Shown: positions 37,734 to 49,215, counted from the first letter of the stretch. The stretch is DNA of 64,000 nt from Chlorocebus sabaeus (GCF_047675955.1 NC_132915.1:47816026-47880025); one strand, 5' to 3'. Made by a program: numbers and translations. Notes: generated from the letters alone by a model not told the origin.

Positions 37734-37745
37734 AGCAAATTTCTT
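37734..37745 (+). repeat. Target-site duplication of full-length L1, right copy
   Basis: Exact repeat of 31584-31595. Confidence 0.88.
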
Positions 37746-37807
37746 ATTATTTGAGGTACAGTGTTATCTGCAAGCATGTGGCATAGAGGAGGGGCCTCAA
37801 AGTACAT

Positions 37808-37990
37808 TTTAAAAGTACTAAAAGAGTGTAAGTAACTTGTTTGTAACATAAAGGATAAATGTTTGAGGGGATAGATACCCACTACCATAATAATTATGCA
37901 TTGCATGCCTGTATCAAAATATCTTCTGCACCCCATAAATGCATACACCTACTAGGTACCCACAAAAATTAAACATTTTTAAAAAACATT
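37808..37990 (+). mobile_element. L1MA/L1PB-type 3' end
   Basis: Sense L1 3' UTR end: AAAGGATAAATGTTTGAGGG, TTGCATGCCTGTATCAAAAT, CCTACTAGGTACCCACAAAA and an A-rich end. From here to 38650 nothing else was recognised. Confidence 0.8.
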
Positions 37991-38651
37991 GTCCTGAATA
38001 AATATATATTTATTCAATGTTTATTAAAAATAATTTAAATATGTTAATATTAATAAAGTACTCACTAGAGATGCATACTGGAACATGTCTAATTGTTTAG
38101 AGATATGATATATAATGAAGATACAATATAAGCATGATTGTCTGCAGATACTTTTAAAGAGGAGACAGTGCTGAATTGACTCCTCTGGTTGGGAGCAAAC
38201 TCCCTCAAAATAATGCTTTTACATAAATAAGTTTCATTGTAATTTTTATTTATGACATTACAAATTAGAATTAAATAATAATTATTTTAAACACAGAATA
38301 AAATGTAGAACATGATAGAATGACATTTTTAAGTACAAGAGTAAAGCAAAGCTAAGAAAATGATTAGAATATGGGACTTGTGAAACTGTGAAACCCACAG
38401 GGACGGCTTGTCATCTAACTCCTCTTTCTCTCCCATACAAGGTAAGACCACAAGTAACCATCTGTTATGCACAGGCTCCAGTTCTAGTCCCTGGGTGTTC
38501 AACATCCAGTTTGAACCACAGATGAGGACAGTGAGCATCTGAGAAGAGCTTTACACACAGGGTCCAGTGGTTCATATAGTTTCCTATTTCATGGCCAAGT
38601 TGATTGACATCAAGTAGTTCCTGAAAGAACCTCTTACAATAATGTGTCTGT

Positions 38652-38840
38652 GCTAGGGACTACTACAGAGGAGGAGGAGGGATGGGGTTATGAGCTGAAA
38701 AACTATCTAACAGGTAGTATGCTGACCACCTGGTGACAGGATCATCCATAATCCCAACCTCGGCATCATGCAATGTACCCATGTAACAAACTTGCACTTG
38801 TACCCCTGAGTCTAAAATAAAAGTGGAAATTATTTAAAAT
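38652..38840 (+). mobile_element. L1PA/PB-type 3' end
   Basis: Sense L1 3' UTR end: AGGGACTACTACAGAGGAGG, CATGTAACAAACTTGCACTT and GAGTCTAAAATAAAAGTGGA. Confidence 0.85.
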
Positions 38841-39234
38841 AATAACAGTGTATCTGCAGAAAATTAAAAGAAGCTGACAGTACACTTGCGCTTGGTTCTC
38901 TCAGTTGTTCTCAGAGTTTATTATTCCTCTTGAGTTCTTTGTAAAGAGCCTCAGAAATGTAGAATTTTTTTAACTGGCTGGTTGGGGCAACCTCCTGCAG
39001 TATAGCTTCAGTGAGTACTGAAATGCTCATTTGAAGTGAAGGGAGAAACCGTGTTCCAGTACTACTTGAAATCCCTCGGTGGGGTTGCAAATCCGCTTGT
39101 CTTGTTCTAATCTATGCTTGCTCTAAGATCCACAGTCTGAATGGCCCAGGCTTCCTGGAGCTTGAATTGCAAAACATGGCTTTATGTCTTTTCTCTTGTA
39201 AAGAGCTCATAGATTTCTTTGGATGACTGAAAGA

Positions 39235-39412
39235 AGTGAGATATGCTTGTATTCACAGTGCTTTAGGAGGCTGAGGTGGGAGGATCACTGGTACCCAGCC
39301 GTTCATGGTTCCAGTAAGCTATGATAGTACCACTGCACTCCAGGCTGGGTAGCAGAATGAGATGAGACGCTGTCTCAAAAAAAACAAAAACAAAAACAAA
39401 AAAAACAGATGG
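39235..39412 (+). mobile_element. Alu monomer-like SINE (FRAM/FLAM type)
   Basis: A single Alu arm: ACAGTGCTTTAGGAGGCTGA, GTAAGCTATGATAGTACCAC, CTGTCTCAAAAAAAACAAAA. Diverged, with a CAAAAA-rich tail. Confidence 0.8.
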
Positions 39413-40112
39413 ACCGTCCTGTTTTAAAATTCTTTGCCATAAGTCCTTATTTGAAAGGCAAGTAATGTTCAGGGAAATACAGTAACCCATTCTTGCTTAG
39501 CAACATTCTTTGCTTTTTAGCAATCAGAGATAAAGCCTGGGGTGCCATGAGCCTTATATAAGTGCAATTGTCCTTAAAAACCCAGAAGTGTTAAATACAC
39601 ATGATCAGATTTTCTTGAAAGAGTTTATTGACACCAGGTATAAGTCTGGCTATGTCACCAGAAGGATCTTTTGCTTAGTGAAGAGATGACAAGAATAAAG
39701 GCAAAAGAGCGATAAATCAAATGCCTCCCCCTTTTTAAAAGGCTTAAATGAGAAGGGGGATGGGGAAATAAGAAGTCAACAAGTTGTTTGACCCTAGAGA
39801 AAACACTTTTAATTTTTCATGTCAGTTCACCTCTTCTCAGGTCGTTAAATGATGACAGTTGAAACTATAACATCAGGATTTTAAGAAGTGGAAGTTTAGA
39901 TGGTGTATTATGTGTTAATGAGAGACAAAGTATGTATCGAGTCTATACTAATCTCTTAAGTGAATTAAAGTCTGAATAATTCACACATAATAGCTTGTAA
40001 TTGAGATTATTTCTATTTTTGAGAGAAGGAATTAAATCAAAATTAATGTGACTGGCCTGGAGTAAAGAGTTGATTAAGCAAATAAGGAACTTTCGATGCA
40101 AATTTGAATTAG
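39413..40112. other. Intronic sequence, nothing recognised
   Basis: No repeat or exon was recognised between the Alu monomer and the A/TA tract. Confidence 0.45.
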
Positions 40113-40115
40113 AAA

Positions 40116-40163
<48 letters not shown>
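40113..40163 (+). repeat. A run followed by (TA)20 microsatellite
   Basis: Twelve A, then about twenty perfect TA units to 40163. It sits where the tail and last part of the adjacent antisense Alu should be. Confidence 0.96.
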
Positions 40164-40166
<3 letters not shown>

Positions 40167-40428
40167 GCCCAGGCTGGAATGCAATGGCACAATCTCAGAT
40201 CACTGCAACCTCTTCTTCCTGGGTTCCAGTGATTCTCCTGCCTCAGTCTCCCGAGCAGCTGGGATTACAAGTGCCCGCCACCATGCCCTGCTAATTTTTG
40301 TGTTTTTGGTAGAGACGGGGTTTCACCATGTTGGCCAGGGTGGTCTTGAACTCCTGACCTCGCATGATCCGCCTGCCTCAACCTCCCAAAGTGCTGGGAT
40401 TACAGGCATGAGCCACCACACCTGGCCC
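40164..40428 (-). mobile_element. AluS-type, antisense, 3' end replaced by TA repeat
   Basis: Reverse-complement Alu from GTAGCCCAGGCTGGAATGCA to GAGCCACCACACCTGGCC. The final 25 or so bases of the Alu 3' end and the A tail are missing, and the TA tract abuts directly. Confidence 0.93.
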
Positions 40429-40433
40429 ATTTT

Positions 40434-40906
40434 TAAATTTTTTTTTCTTCAGCTTTTATTTTAAGTTTGGGGTACATGTGTAGGATATGCAAGTTTGTTA
40501 CAAAGGTAAACATGTGCCACGGTGACTTGCTGCACAGATCAACCCATCACCTAGGTACCGAGCCCAGCATTCATTAGCTATTCTTCCTGGTGCTCTCCCT
40601 CCCGACAGTCTCCCCAGGCCTCAGTGTGTGTTGTTACCCGCCATGTATACATGTGTTCTCATCATTCAGGTCCCGCTTATAAGTGAGATTGATTTTCTGT
40701 TCCTGCATTAGTTTGCTGAGGATAATGGTTTCCAGCTCCATCCATGTCCCTGCAAGGGGCATGAGCTTCTTTTTTATGGCTACATAGTATTCCATGGTAT
40801 ATATGGACCACGTTTTCTTTATCCAGTTAGTCATTAATGGCCATTTGGGTTGATTCCATGTCTTTGCTATTGTGAATAGTGCTACAAGAAATATACGTGT
40901 GCATAT
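40434..40906 (-). mobile_element. L1PA/PB 3' end, antisense, 5'-truncated
   Basis: Minus-strand L1 3' UTR (TTTGGGGTACATGTGTAGG, GTTACAAAGGTAAACATGTG), then the ORF2 C-terminus. The peptide on the minus strand at 40634-40834 (TNWIKKTWSIYTMEYYVAIK) is the ORF2 end with changes. Confidence 0.9.
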
Positions 40907-40909
40907 TAC

Positions 40910-41635
40910 ATGTTTATATTAAAATATATTCTAATACTTATATTTTGTTCTTTCATACTTCACCCAGTTTCTGAGTTCATAATTGATATAGTTCTGAACT
41001 GCCTAAACACAGTACTGTAACTATTTTATGGTTTATATTGGGAGGACATCTTTATTTAAATCCTCTCCTATCGTTTGTCTACAGCTTTCCTCAGACATCA
41101 TTTTGGACTGAAATTTCTAATGTTTGTTTTCATCCCCAGAGGTGAATTTTACTTTGTTTAAATGTGAAAGAAATCCCTCAGCTGTTTTGTATTAATGACC
41201 TGTTAAAAACATGAAGGAAAATATTTTTTTACTGCTTAATTCTCAGACAGGGATTTTGTGCCCAAATAAATGCCTTGGATGAAGAAATTCACACTTGGCA
41301 GGAATTAAATCCTTGTGGTGGAATAGTCACTTAGCTACTTATGTAAAATTTATGTTCAAATTTCATAAACTCGAACTTTCAAAAATATAAGCTTCTCTGC
41401 ACTGAAGTTCTTTCACATTGCATTTCACTGATGAGCATGGTTTTCTTGGAAATGTTCCAGTGTGTGTCTACCTATGTTTTTCTAGAAGTGGATTTACCAG
41501 AATTGAGAAATAGTTTATAAACTGATATAATAACAACAAGGCACAGTCAACCCTCAGGCCAATTCCCCTCTCAGCTTTCGGGATCTTTAGCTTAGTGTTA
41601 GTATACTGTGTATCTTGAGCACATCATGTTCCTTT
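40910..41635. other. Intronic sequence, nothing recognised
   Basis: AT-rich; no feature recognised. Confidence 0.45.
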
Positions 41636-41639
41636 TCTT

Positions 41640-41880
41640 ACTGTTTGATAGACTTAGGAGTTAGTCACGCCTAAATTCCAATCCCTGGTTCACTTTTCTG
41701 TGTATGTAGCTTTAAGCCTCCTCAGCTTTCTCTGCCTCAGTTTTCTCATCTATTAAATAGGAATAATAAAATTTTATAGAGTTGTTGGAAGATTAGAGAT
41801 AATATATACAGAAGACCTAGCACTGGGCCAACTACCTATAGCAGGCACTGAATAAATAGTAGAGACCAGTGTTTCTATTA
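41640..41880 (+). repeat. MIR
   Basis: CCTCAGTTTTCTCATCTATTA, GAGTTGTTGGAAGATTAGAG and GCAGGCACTGAATAAATAGT follow MIR order. Confidence 0.75.
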
Positions 41881-42334
41881 TAATCTACAATTTGATAGTG
41901 TCTTTCAATAATGATCACTTTGCCATACTTAAGCATTACCACCTTAATATCCTATTTCAGTCAAATTAAAGAAGCTCTCAAAAAAGTAATATATTAAAGG
42001 GAAGATAGTTCAGAGGCATCCATAAATTACTTGCAAATCCATATTAGGCGTTAGACAATTACAGGATATTCTTTGGAAATTATGACAAGTAGTTTTTCTT
42101 TGCTTTGCTTTTGTTTTATTTTGCTTTTCCTAAATAATAAGTATTTAAATCAACCTTTTACATTCTATGCTAATATCCCCTGTTATTCAATGATGCCTAT
42201 AAAATTTGTGTAGGTATTTGCAGATTAAAATATCTGGGAAAAGGCTCGTTTAAACTTTTGAAACGAGTATTTTTCTGCTTCGTTTTGTTTAGGAAGCGGT
42301 ATCTCTGTAATAATCCCTTGGCGTTTTAACAGAG

Positions 42335-43100
42335 CTTTTGTACATTATTTCAGTTGGTGATCCTAACTTTATGCATAGGTATTCCTATATTCATTTGGCA
42401 GATAAGGAAACTGAGACCCTAAGAGAACAAGAGGTTTATGCAAGTGGAAGAACAAAATCTATATCCCAGATCTTCAGACTCCTAATTCAGTTTTGTTTCC
42501 ATTATTTCTTTCATGGATATAAGGTTAGGTAAAAAATAAAAAATAAAAAAAGAATGAAAAACAAATAGTGTTAAAGTCCCAATAGTTAACACCAGGGTTT
42601 ACCTTTTAAAAGCAAAATCTCACCATTGAATCTCCTCTGTTTTAATACCTTCAGTGGTTCCCCTCTGTGTATTACAAAGTTCAAAATTAGAAGGTATTTC
42701 ACTCATCTACTACAATTCCCCACATAAACCCTAAACCCCACAAAACCAGAACTGTTTGAAAATTTGGGAGCACACCAAATCTTTTTGTGCATCTATGCCT
42801 TTGCTTAGTTTCTTCTCCATATATCCTTGACCTCCTTTCAATAGCTATTATATTTTTACATCTATTATGTACTTAATTAATTTATCAAATGTCTACATAA
42901 TGCTTACTGTGTCCTAGACACTGTCTGAAGTGATTCACAAATACTTACTCAGTTAATTCTTATAATTCCAGGAGATAAGTAATATCATCCCATTTTACCA
43001 AAGATAGAACTGAGGTATAGAGCCAAGATTCTAGAATGCAGAGGCTGTTTTTAAACTGGGTACTCTTAAGCACTGCACTGTGGTACATATGCAGCAGGAA
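42335..43100 (+). repeat. MIR/L2 remnants
   Basis: A MIR core lies at 42390-42500 (GATAAGGAAACTGAGACCCT). A second MIR or L2-type copy lies at 42880-43100 (CTGTGTCCTAGACACTGTC, CCCATTTTACCAAAGATAG). The stretch between holds nothing recognised. Confidence 0.6.
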
Positions 43101-43109
43101 CTTCAAAAT

Positions 43110-43895
43110 TGAAAAGCATACCGTATTTTGCAAACACTGATGTCTAGATGGGATGCTACCAAAGACTTCCCAGTTGTAGAATTCAATTACCTTGTAAATT
43201 TACCATCAACTGGAACCTAGCTCTGAGTCAGAAACCTGATATTTTTCAGCAATAGCACCAAGAACACATCCTTTTCTTGGGCGTGTACTCACAATGACTC
43301 AGCCCATGAGATGAATATTTCAAACTAGAGTGCCAGTTGATTAATTTACAGCAAGGAATAGAACTGTCCATCACATGGACCAGAGTACCCACATCGGCAT
43401 GGCCAGCACTCTCTGTTCTCAGCAGTCACGAAAATCCAGATCACTCTTGGTAAGTAGCTTGGTCAACCTGATACTATAATGAGAGGTGGTACTTGGACGA
43501 GCTGAATGTTCATCGGTATCAGCAAGGTCAGCATGAGTCATCTATGTGGAGATTGCAGCAGTCTTGTCAATGGGACACGCAAGACTTGAAATTCATTGGC
43601 CTTTTGTCTTGGACATTGCTGGACTGGACACTGACAAACATGTGTCTTTGTTTCTATGGTTCCAATGCCTGGCCAGTCATTCCTTTTCTATTTTTAATGC
43701 ATAGTAGTAGTCAGTCTGATTACAGTCAAGTGTTTAGGAATAGGAACCTTTCTATATTTTTAAGATAGTCTGTGTATCATTGTATTGTCAGATGACATTT
43801 TCCTTCTGGTAACATTCTCAAGACCTAATACAATTACTATGTGCATTTCTTACATCAAATTATATGATTAATTTTCTTAATAACAAAGACCAAGT
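43110..43895. other. Intronic sequence, nothing recognised
   Basis: Contains a 91-codon frame (43493-43768) with no recognised protein. No repeat was identified. Confidence 0.45.
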
Positions 43896-43899
43896 CATA

Positions 43900-44200
43900 T
43901 TCATTCTTCTTTGTATTCTTTGTAGTAATTTCATTGCCAAACACATAACAGAAGCTCTGTGGACATTTATTGAACAAAAAAGTAAATTAGGAGGCATTAA
44001 AGCATTGTGATCATGAGTGTATGAGTTCTGAAGCCAGATGGCTTGGTTTCAAATGTCAGCTCTACAACTTAATAGTTGTGTCATTTTGGCAAGTTACTTA
44101 ACCTTCCTAAGCTTCAGTTTTGTCATCTGTAAAGTGGATATGATGATGATATTCTATCTCTCAGGGTTTTTGAGAATATTAAATAAAGTAATACATATTA
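43900..44200 (+). repeat. MIR (and MIR/L2 tail before it)
   Basis: A tail-like piece at 43900-43985, then a clear MIR: GTTCTGAAGCCAGATGGCTT, CTTAACCTTCCTAAGCTTCA, GTTTTGTCATCTGTAAAGTG, GAATATTAAATAAAGTAATA. Confidence 0.75.
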
Positions 44201-44389
44201 CAAACTTATAAATGTACCTGGAATTCTAAAAGTACTAGGTATTAGTATAATCATTCTCACAGGATTTTATAGTATATTTTTACTTTTTAAAAAAGTGTGA
44301 CATATTTTGAAAAGAGTACAGTACTGTTTTTCATGACTTAAGTGTCAACATTGAATGTTTTATCAAAAGTTGATTGTTTTTATTCATAA

Positions 44390-44965
44390 GAATTCAGTAA
44401 AATGGAAACTCCCATGTATTGCTGGTGGGAGTATGTAATGGTACAACCTTTATGGAATGCATTTTGGCAATATTTATGAAGAACCTTACAAAAGTTCATT
44501 CCCTGTAGTCTAGTAATTCTCTTCTAGAAATTTATCTATTCAAAAAGCAGAGTCAGAAACTTTGATAAAACATAAGCACAAAGTTGGTTTATCATACTAT
44601 CATTTATCAAACCCCAAAGTGGAAATTACTTAAATGACAAATAATGAAAGAATAATTATGCAAAAAATTAGATCATTTGTTAGAATATTATGTAGCTCTC
44701 AAAATGGTGTTTTTAAAGTTATTTAATACTGTGAGAAAATGCCTCCCAAAATATTTTAAAAGGAAACAAAAACAGGCTACAAAATTGCATAAGTGATGTG
44801 ATTTTTTTATTTATACTGGAAAGGGCTAAATAAATCAAAATAATAGTGATTGTCTTTAGATGAGGCAACTAGCAGGGGACTTCTTTTTTTTCTTTTTGCT
44901 AATCTGTCTTTTCCAAAACCTCCATAATGAGTATATATTTTAGAAATAAAAATAATTTTTTAAAG
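44390..44965 (+). mobile_element. Old L1 or HAL1 3' end, sense
   Basis: ATGTATTGCTGGTGGGAGTA, TTCTCTTCTAGAAATTTATC and AGAATATTATGTAGCTCTCA follow the order of the old L1 3' UTR. Ends A/T rich. The remaining sequence up to exon 3 is AT-rich with nothing recognised. Confidence 0.65.
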
Positions 44966-45406
44966 AATTATGACTTTCCACATTCTTAGAATTATGATTT
45001 TAAGACATGTTGAATATTAATTCCATTAATTCCAATTTATTTTCAAGATCTAAGTTTTTCAGTGAAATATATCTTCAGTTTTATATCAGAAATAAGAAAG
45101 GATTCATTGAATATCAGTTTTTTCAGAAAACTTTGCACTAACAGTTATTTGATTAAATATGCACTACGCACTTATTTTGAAGATTTTTGAAGCAAGACAA
45201 ATACTTTCAACCCTTATAGAGAACAATTGACATCTATAACTTCTTTAGATCTGCTCATTTGATTTTTAATAGTAACCCCTCTAAGAACATGCTTAGAAGA
45301 AAAGAGAGGCCCTTTTACTAGTGTTTAGAGGAAAATTTTTATGAGAAAATATTTCTGATTTTGAGCCTTTCATAAGTAGTAATTTTTTTTTCTTTTTGCA
45401 ACCTAG

Positions 45407-45452
45407 GAGCTGTGAAGGAAGAAATATCCGATACAGAACATGCAGTAATGTG
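45407..45452 (+). CDS. ADAMTSL1: ADAMTSL1 exon 3 (middle of first TSR)
   Basis: This 46-base micro-exon begins with the last base of the lysine codon split by intron 2 (AA from exon 2 plus G here). It then gives 15 full codons starting Ser-Cys-Glu-Gly and ending Cys-Ser-Asn-Val. This is the strand of the first thrombospondin type 1 repeat that holds its next two cysteines. The acceptor is a T-rich tract ending in CAACCTAG at 45406, and the donor is GTAAGT at 45453. The exon ends between codons, so exon 4, outside this window, should begin in phase 0. Exons 2 and 3 together give 58 codons with no stop. The exon is too short for ORF finders and was recognised from continuity with the upstream exon and the known protein order. 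Confidence 0.92.
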
Positions 45453-45809
45453 GTAAGTATAAGGTTCTGAGATTGTGATCATGTATTTTTGTTAGCACTG
45501 AATGGTGCTAAGCAGTTTTATATCCTGAGCAGGAAATCAACCAATTAGAATTTCACTGAAAGTTTTTATCTCATACTGTACTGATTATGCAGGACTAAAA
45601 TGATATTTTTAATGTTCCTCAATATAAACTTCTGATCATTTGAGCAGCTTGAAACTAACTAGACTGTTTCAAAACAAGGACTCTGCATTTCCTCCCTACT
45701 TTCTGCCTTTTTGCATATAGATCTCATGAGGATGAGTAAGAGGGATGATAAGAGGGAAACAAGTTGGGGTATCATGAAATAAATATTAGTAAATCAAACT
45801 CAGATTTGA

Positions 45810-46400
45810 CAAACTCATTCATTTATTCAACAAATATTATTCAGTGCCAACTATGTATGAGGCACTACACTAGTACAAGAATAAATAACATATGGTCCCT
45901 GTTTTAAACATCTGTAGTATAGTAAGAGGTATAGAGAAAGAAGACAGATGTGCATTGCACATAACCACACTCTAGGACAAAATATGACAAAACTATAGGG
46001 AATGAATAAAGTTCTTTGTGGGTTAAAACAGAGAGAAATCCAAAGGGTCTTAAAGGAAAAGGTGATTTGAGATAGGGCTTGCAGGACTATGACTAGCCCA
46101 TATTGGGTTTGAAGGGATGACAGTCAGTCCAATGGAGAGGACATAAGGGGCAACTTTGGAGGCAGGAATATCTGAACACTCATTTCGGTAGAGTTGAGTA
46201 TAGCAGTATAAAAGAGAATTGAAATGTATTTTTGAGGTTATACCATAAAAGGATTCGAATGTTAGTCTTCAAAGTTTATATTAGTTCAGTGAATAATGGG
46301 AGTTACTAGAGCAAGAGAATGGTGTTGCAGTTTCACTTTTAGAAAGGTTAATTTTTTGGTGATACAAGGGTTGCACTGGAACAGGAAATGGATGAGGAGC
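45810..46400 (+). repeat. L2 (3' region)
   Basis: TTTATTCAACAAATATTATT, ACTATGTATGAGGCACTAC, GATTTGAGATAGGGCTTGCA and later GAGAGGACATAAGGGGCA follow L2 order. Confidence 0.65.
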
Positions 46401-46406
46401 AAGAAG

Positions 46407-46430
46407 TAATGAAGGCTTAAACCTTCATTA
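46407..46430. repeat. Perfect 9-base inverted repeat at Alu monomer junction
   Basis: TAATGAAGG at 46407-46415, a six-base loop, then its exact reverse complement at 46422-46430, immediately before the Alu monomer. Confidence 0.9.
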
Positions 46431-46550
46431 GTAGTCGCAGCTACTCAGGAGGCTGAGGCAGGAGGATCCCTTGAGCCCAGGAGTTCAAGACCATCCTGGG
46501 GAACATAGCAAAACCCTGTCTCTTAAAAACAAAAAGAAGAAGAAGAAGGA
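46424..46550 (+). mobile_element. Alu monomer (FLAM/FAM type)
   Basis: GTAGTCGCAGCTACTCAGG, GCAGGAGGATCCCTTGAGCC, CAAGACCATCCTGGGGAAC, CCCTGTCTCTTAAAAAC and a GAA-rich tail. CTTAAACC at 46416-46423 recurs at 46554-46561 and may be the target-site duplication. Confidence 0.8.
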
Positions 46551-46769
46551 GCACTTAAACCCAGAGGAAATACTAAATAGATACAAGAAAGATCAAAATT
46601 AAGTTCACTCTGCAGACTTGAAAATAATTTGATATTAGAATGATAAGTTGAAGTGGAAATAAAGGAAACAAAGAGGCATATGCATATTTAGGGCTTTTGT
46701 ACTTGCTGATTCCTTTGTTGAAGAAGCTCTTTCCTCAATATTATTGACATTTTTATTATTCCACATTTC

Positions 46770-47746
46770 CCTTCTGCATTGCCCAGCAGGGATGCTCTGT
46801 GAGGGCTCCACCCCTGCAGCAGACTTTTGCCTAGACATCCAGGCATTTTCATACATCCTCTGAAATCTAGGCAGAGGTTCCCAAACCTCAGTTCTTCTGC
46901 ACACCTGCAGGACCGCCACTACATGGAAGCTGCCAAGGCTTGGGGCTTGTACCCCCTAAAACAATGGCCTGAGCTGTACCTTGGCCACTTTTAGCTACAG
47001 CTGGAGTGGCTGGGACACAGGGCACCAAGTCCATCCAGAGGCTGCATAGAGCAGGGGTCCCTGGACCTGGCCCAGGAAACCATTTTTCCCTTCTAGGCCT
47101 GTGGGCCTGAGATGGGAGGGGCTTCCAGGAAGGTCTCTGACATGCTCTGGAGACATTTTCCCCATTGTCTTGGTGATTAACATTCATCTCCTCATTACTT
47201 ATGCAAATTTTTGCAGCAGGCTTGAATTTCTCCCAGAAAAAAAATTTTTTTCTATTGCATCATCAGGCTGCAAATTTTCCAAAGTTTTATGCTCTGCTTC
47301 CTCTTGAATGCTTTGTCACTTAGAAATTTCTTCTGACAGATACCTTAAATCATCTTTCTCAAGTTCAAAGTTACACAGATCTCTAGGGAATAGGCAAAAT
47401 GTCACCAGCCTCTTTGCTAAAGCATAAATAAGAGTCACCTTTGCTCTAGTTCCCAACAAGTTCCTCTTCTCCATCTGAGACCACCTTAGCCTAGACTTTG
47501 TTGTCCATATCACTATCAGAATTTTGGTCAAAGCCATTCAAGACTGTAGGAAGTTCCAAACTTTCCCACATCTTCCTGTCTTCTGAGCCCTCCAAGTATC
47601 CACGAAGTTCCGAACTTTCGCACATTTTCCTGTCTTCTTCTTAGCCCTCCAAACTGTACCAGCCTCTGCCAGTTACCCAGTTCTAAAGTCACTTCCACAT
47701 TTTTGAGTATCCTTATAGCAGCACCCCACTCCTGATACCAGTCTAC
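46770..47746 (-). mobile_element. MaLR (THE1/MST) internal region
   Basis: Non-autonomous ERVL-MaLR internal sequence on the minus strand, directly downstream of its 5' LTR at 47747-48116. Minus-strand frames at 47316-47537, 46888-47187 and 46635-46919 are remnants of the gag-like MaLR frame. They are broken by frameshifts and stops, and no function is expected. A 54-base tandem duplication lies at 47550-47652. The left boundary is uncertain and the 3' LTR was not found. Confidence 0.8.
47550..47652. repeat. 54-base tandem duplication inside MaLR internal region
   Basis: The stretch beginning GAAGTTCCAAACTTTC at 47550-47595 recurs at 47604-47652, with a few substitutions and a short insertion. 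Confidence 0.9.
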
Positions 47747-48116
47747 TGTATTAGTCCGTTCTTATGCTGCTTTAAGGACATACCCAAGATGGGGTAATTT
47801 GGAAAAAAGAGATTTAATTGACTCACAGTTCTTCAAGGGTGGGGAGGCCTTAGGAAACTTACAACCATGGCAGAAGGGGAAGCAAACACATCTTTCTTCA
47901 CAGGTGTCAGGAGAAAGAAGAATGAGCACTGAGTGAAGGGAGAAGCCCCTTATAAAATCATCAAATCTTGTTAGAACTTACTATCATGAGAATAGCATGG
48001 GGGAAATTGCCCCCATGACTCAATTATCTCCACCTGGTTCTTCCCTTGACACATGGGGATTATGGGAAATACAATTTAAGATGAGATTTGGGTGGGGACA
48101 CAGCCAAACCATATCA
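47747..48116 (-). mobile_element. MaLR LTR (THE1/MST type)
   Basis: From TGTATTAGTCCGTTCTTATG to AAACCATATCA on the + strand, i.e. an LTR in minus orientation. GAGATTTGGGTGGGGACACA near the right end is diagnostic. It joins the internal region on its left. Confidence 0.9.
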
Positions 48117-48117
48117 G

Positions 48118-49215
48118 ACTCTGACCTCATATTACTTAAAATCCATAGCACTCCATGAGCCAAAATCTTTTTAGCTTGTAGAATCAAACTGACACTGAAT
48201 TTTTTAATGAGAATCTAGCTTCTTCAAATAATTTGAAGCTTTATTTTCTTGCTTTTAGTAATGACAGAAGCAGCATTGCCAAAAAACACAAAAATAATTT
48301 TTTAAGAAAGAATCTTTTCATGATCACATCCCAGTTTTTCAAATTAGGAAGTTTAGAACAATTCAGTTAAATATTCTTTGTTAGATGCTTGATTTGGAAA
48401 AACTTGAGAGTCTCCAGGGTCATCTTTAATCCCTGGACAACTTCCTTGGGGCACTTCTGAACTACTTCATCTCCAAAGATTCAGCTTCTTTTCCTATTTT
48501 TTGTAGAATTGCTACGTATAACTTTTTGGGGAGTTCATATTCCCCAGGATAATCTGAGGAGTAGAAAACATGTCCCCAGTTTCCCCTTTTTTTTTTTTTC
48601 CTGAAAAGTCAGCTCACAGACTTTTAAAAATTTATTGCCAACCACTCTATAAGTGGTTTGTCAATACAAGAAAGTTAAAGTTCCCATAATGTTTGCATAG
48701 TTCTCATAGTCATGGTACTTTCTTACATTCTGTGTAGCTGGTTCAAGGAGACTATTTTCATTCCTAAGGACAGAGTTTATCTAATCTTTCCCATTTTACA
48801 GTTGCCTGCTCTATTCTAAGGAAGCAGCAAGGTGCTCCCTCTCTGGAAGGAGAGACAAAGATGCTATTGGTAGACAATAGATGTGAGCTAGCAAACCAAT
48901 CAAACAGGTCATTTAGGTCTCAGAGATTTCACCACAAGACTAACTGAAGGAGTCTCTCAAAAAGGTTTCCTTAGGTCATATCTTCACATTAAACCTCAAA
49001 TTTGATCCCCTTGAACTTAATTAGGGATTTTAAAGTGACTTACAATGTGTTTAGAGTACTTATAAACTGTTTCTTTTGCACTCTCCTTAAGGTTCATATG
49101 AGTTGGTGTTTAGGAGACAGTGACCATAATTAGCAACATAATAGGCCACGCTGCTTGTGGTAGCTGGTGGTGCTCTTAATTTCTTTATTAAATTATTTGT
49201 TGCTCACTACAACAT
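48118..49215. other. Intronic sequence, nothing recognised
   Basis: No repeat family or exon was recognised. Confidence 0.45.

Larger units (their letters stand above)
16586..45406 (+). other. ADAMTSL1: ADAMTSL1 intron 2 (complete, 28.8 kb)
   Basis: The intron begins GTAAGT and ends CTAG, and it splits a lysine codon after its second base. It contains the full-length L1PA at 31596-37733 and most of the other L1 copies in the window. The larger L1 copies are antisense to the gene. I recognised no alternative exon. Confidence 0.88.

Noticed and set aside
46888..47187. 99-codon Pro/Gly-rich minus-strand frame as a novel gene
   Set aside because: It lies inside the MaLR internal region and is a decayed gag-like remnant.
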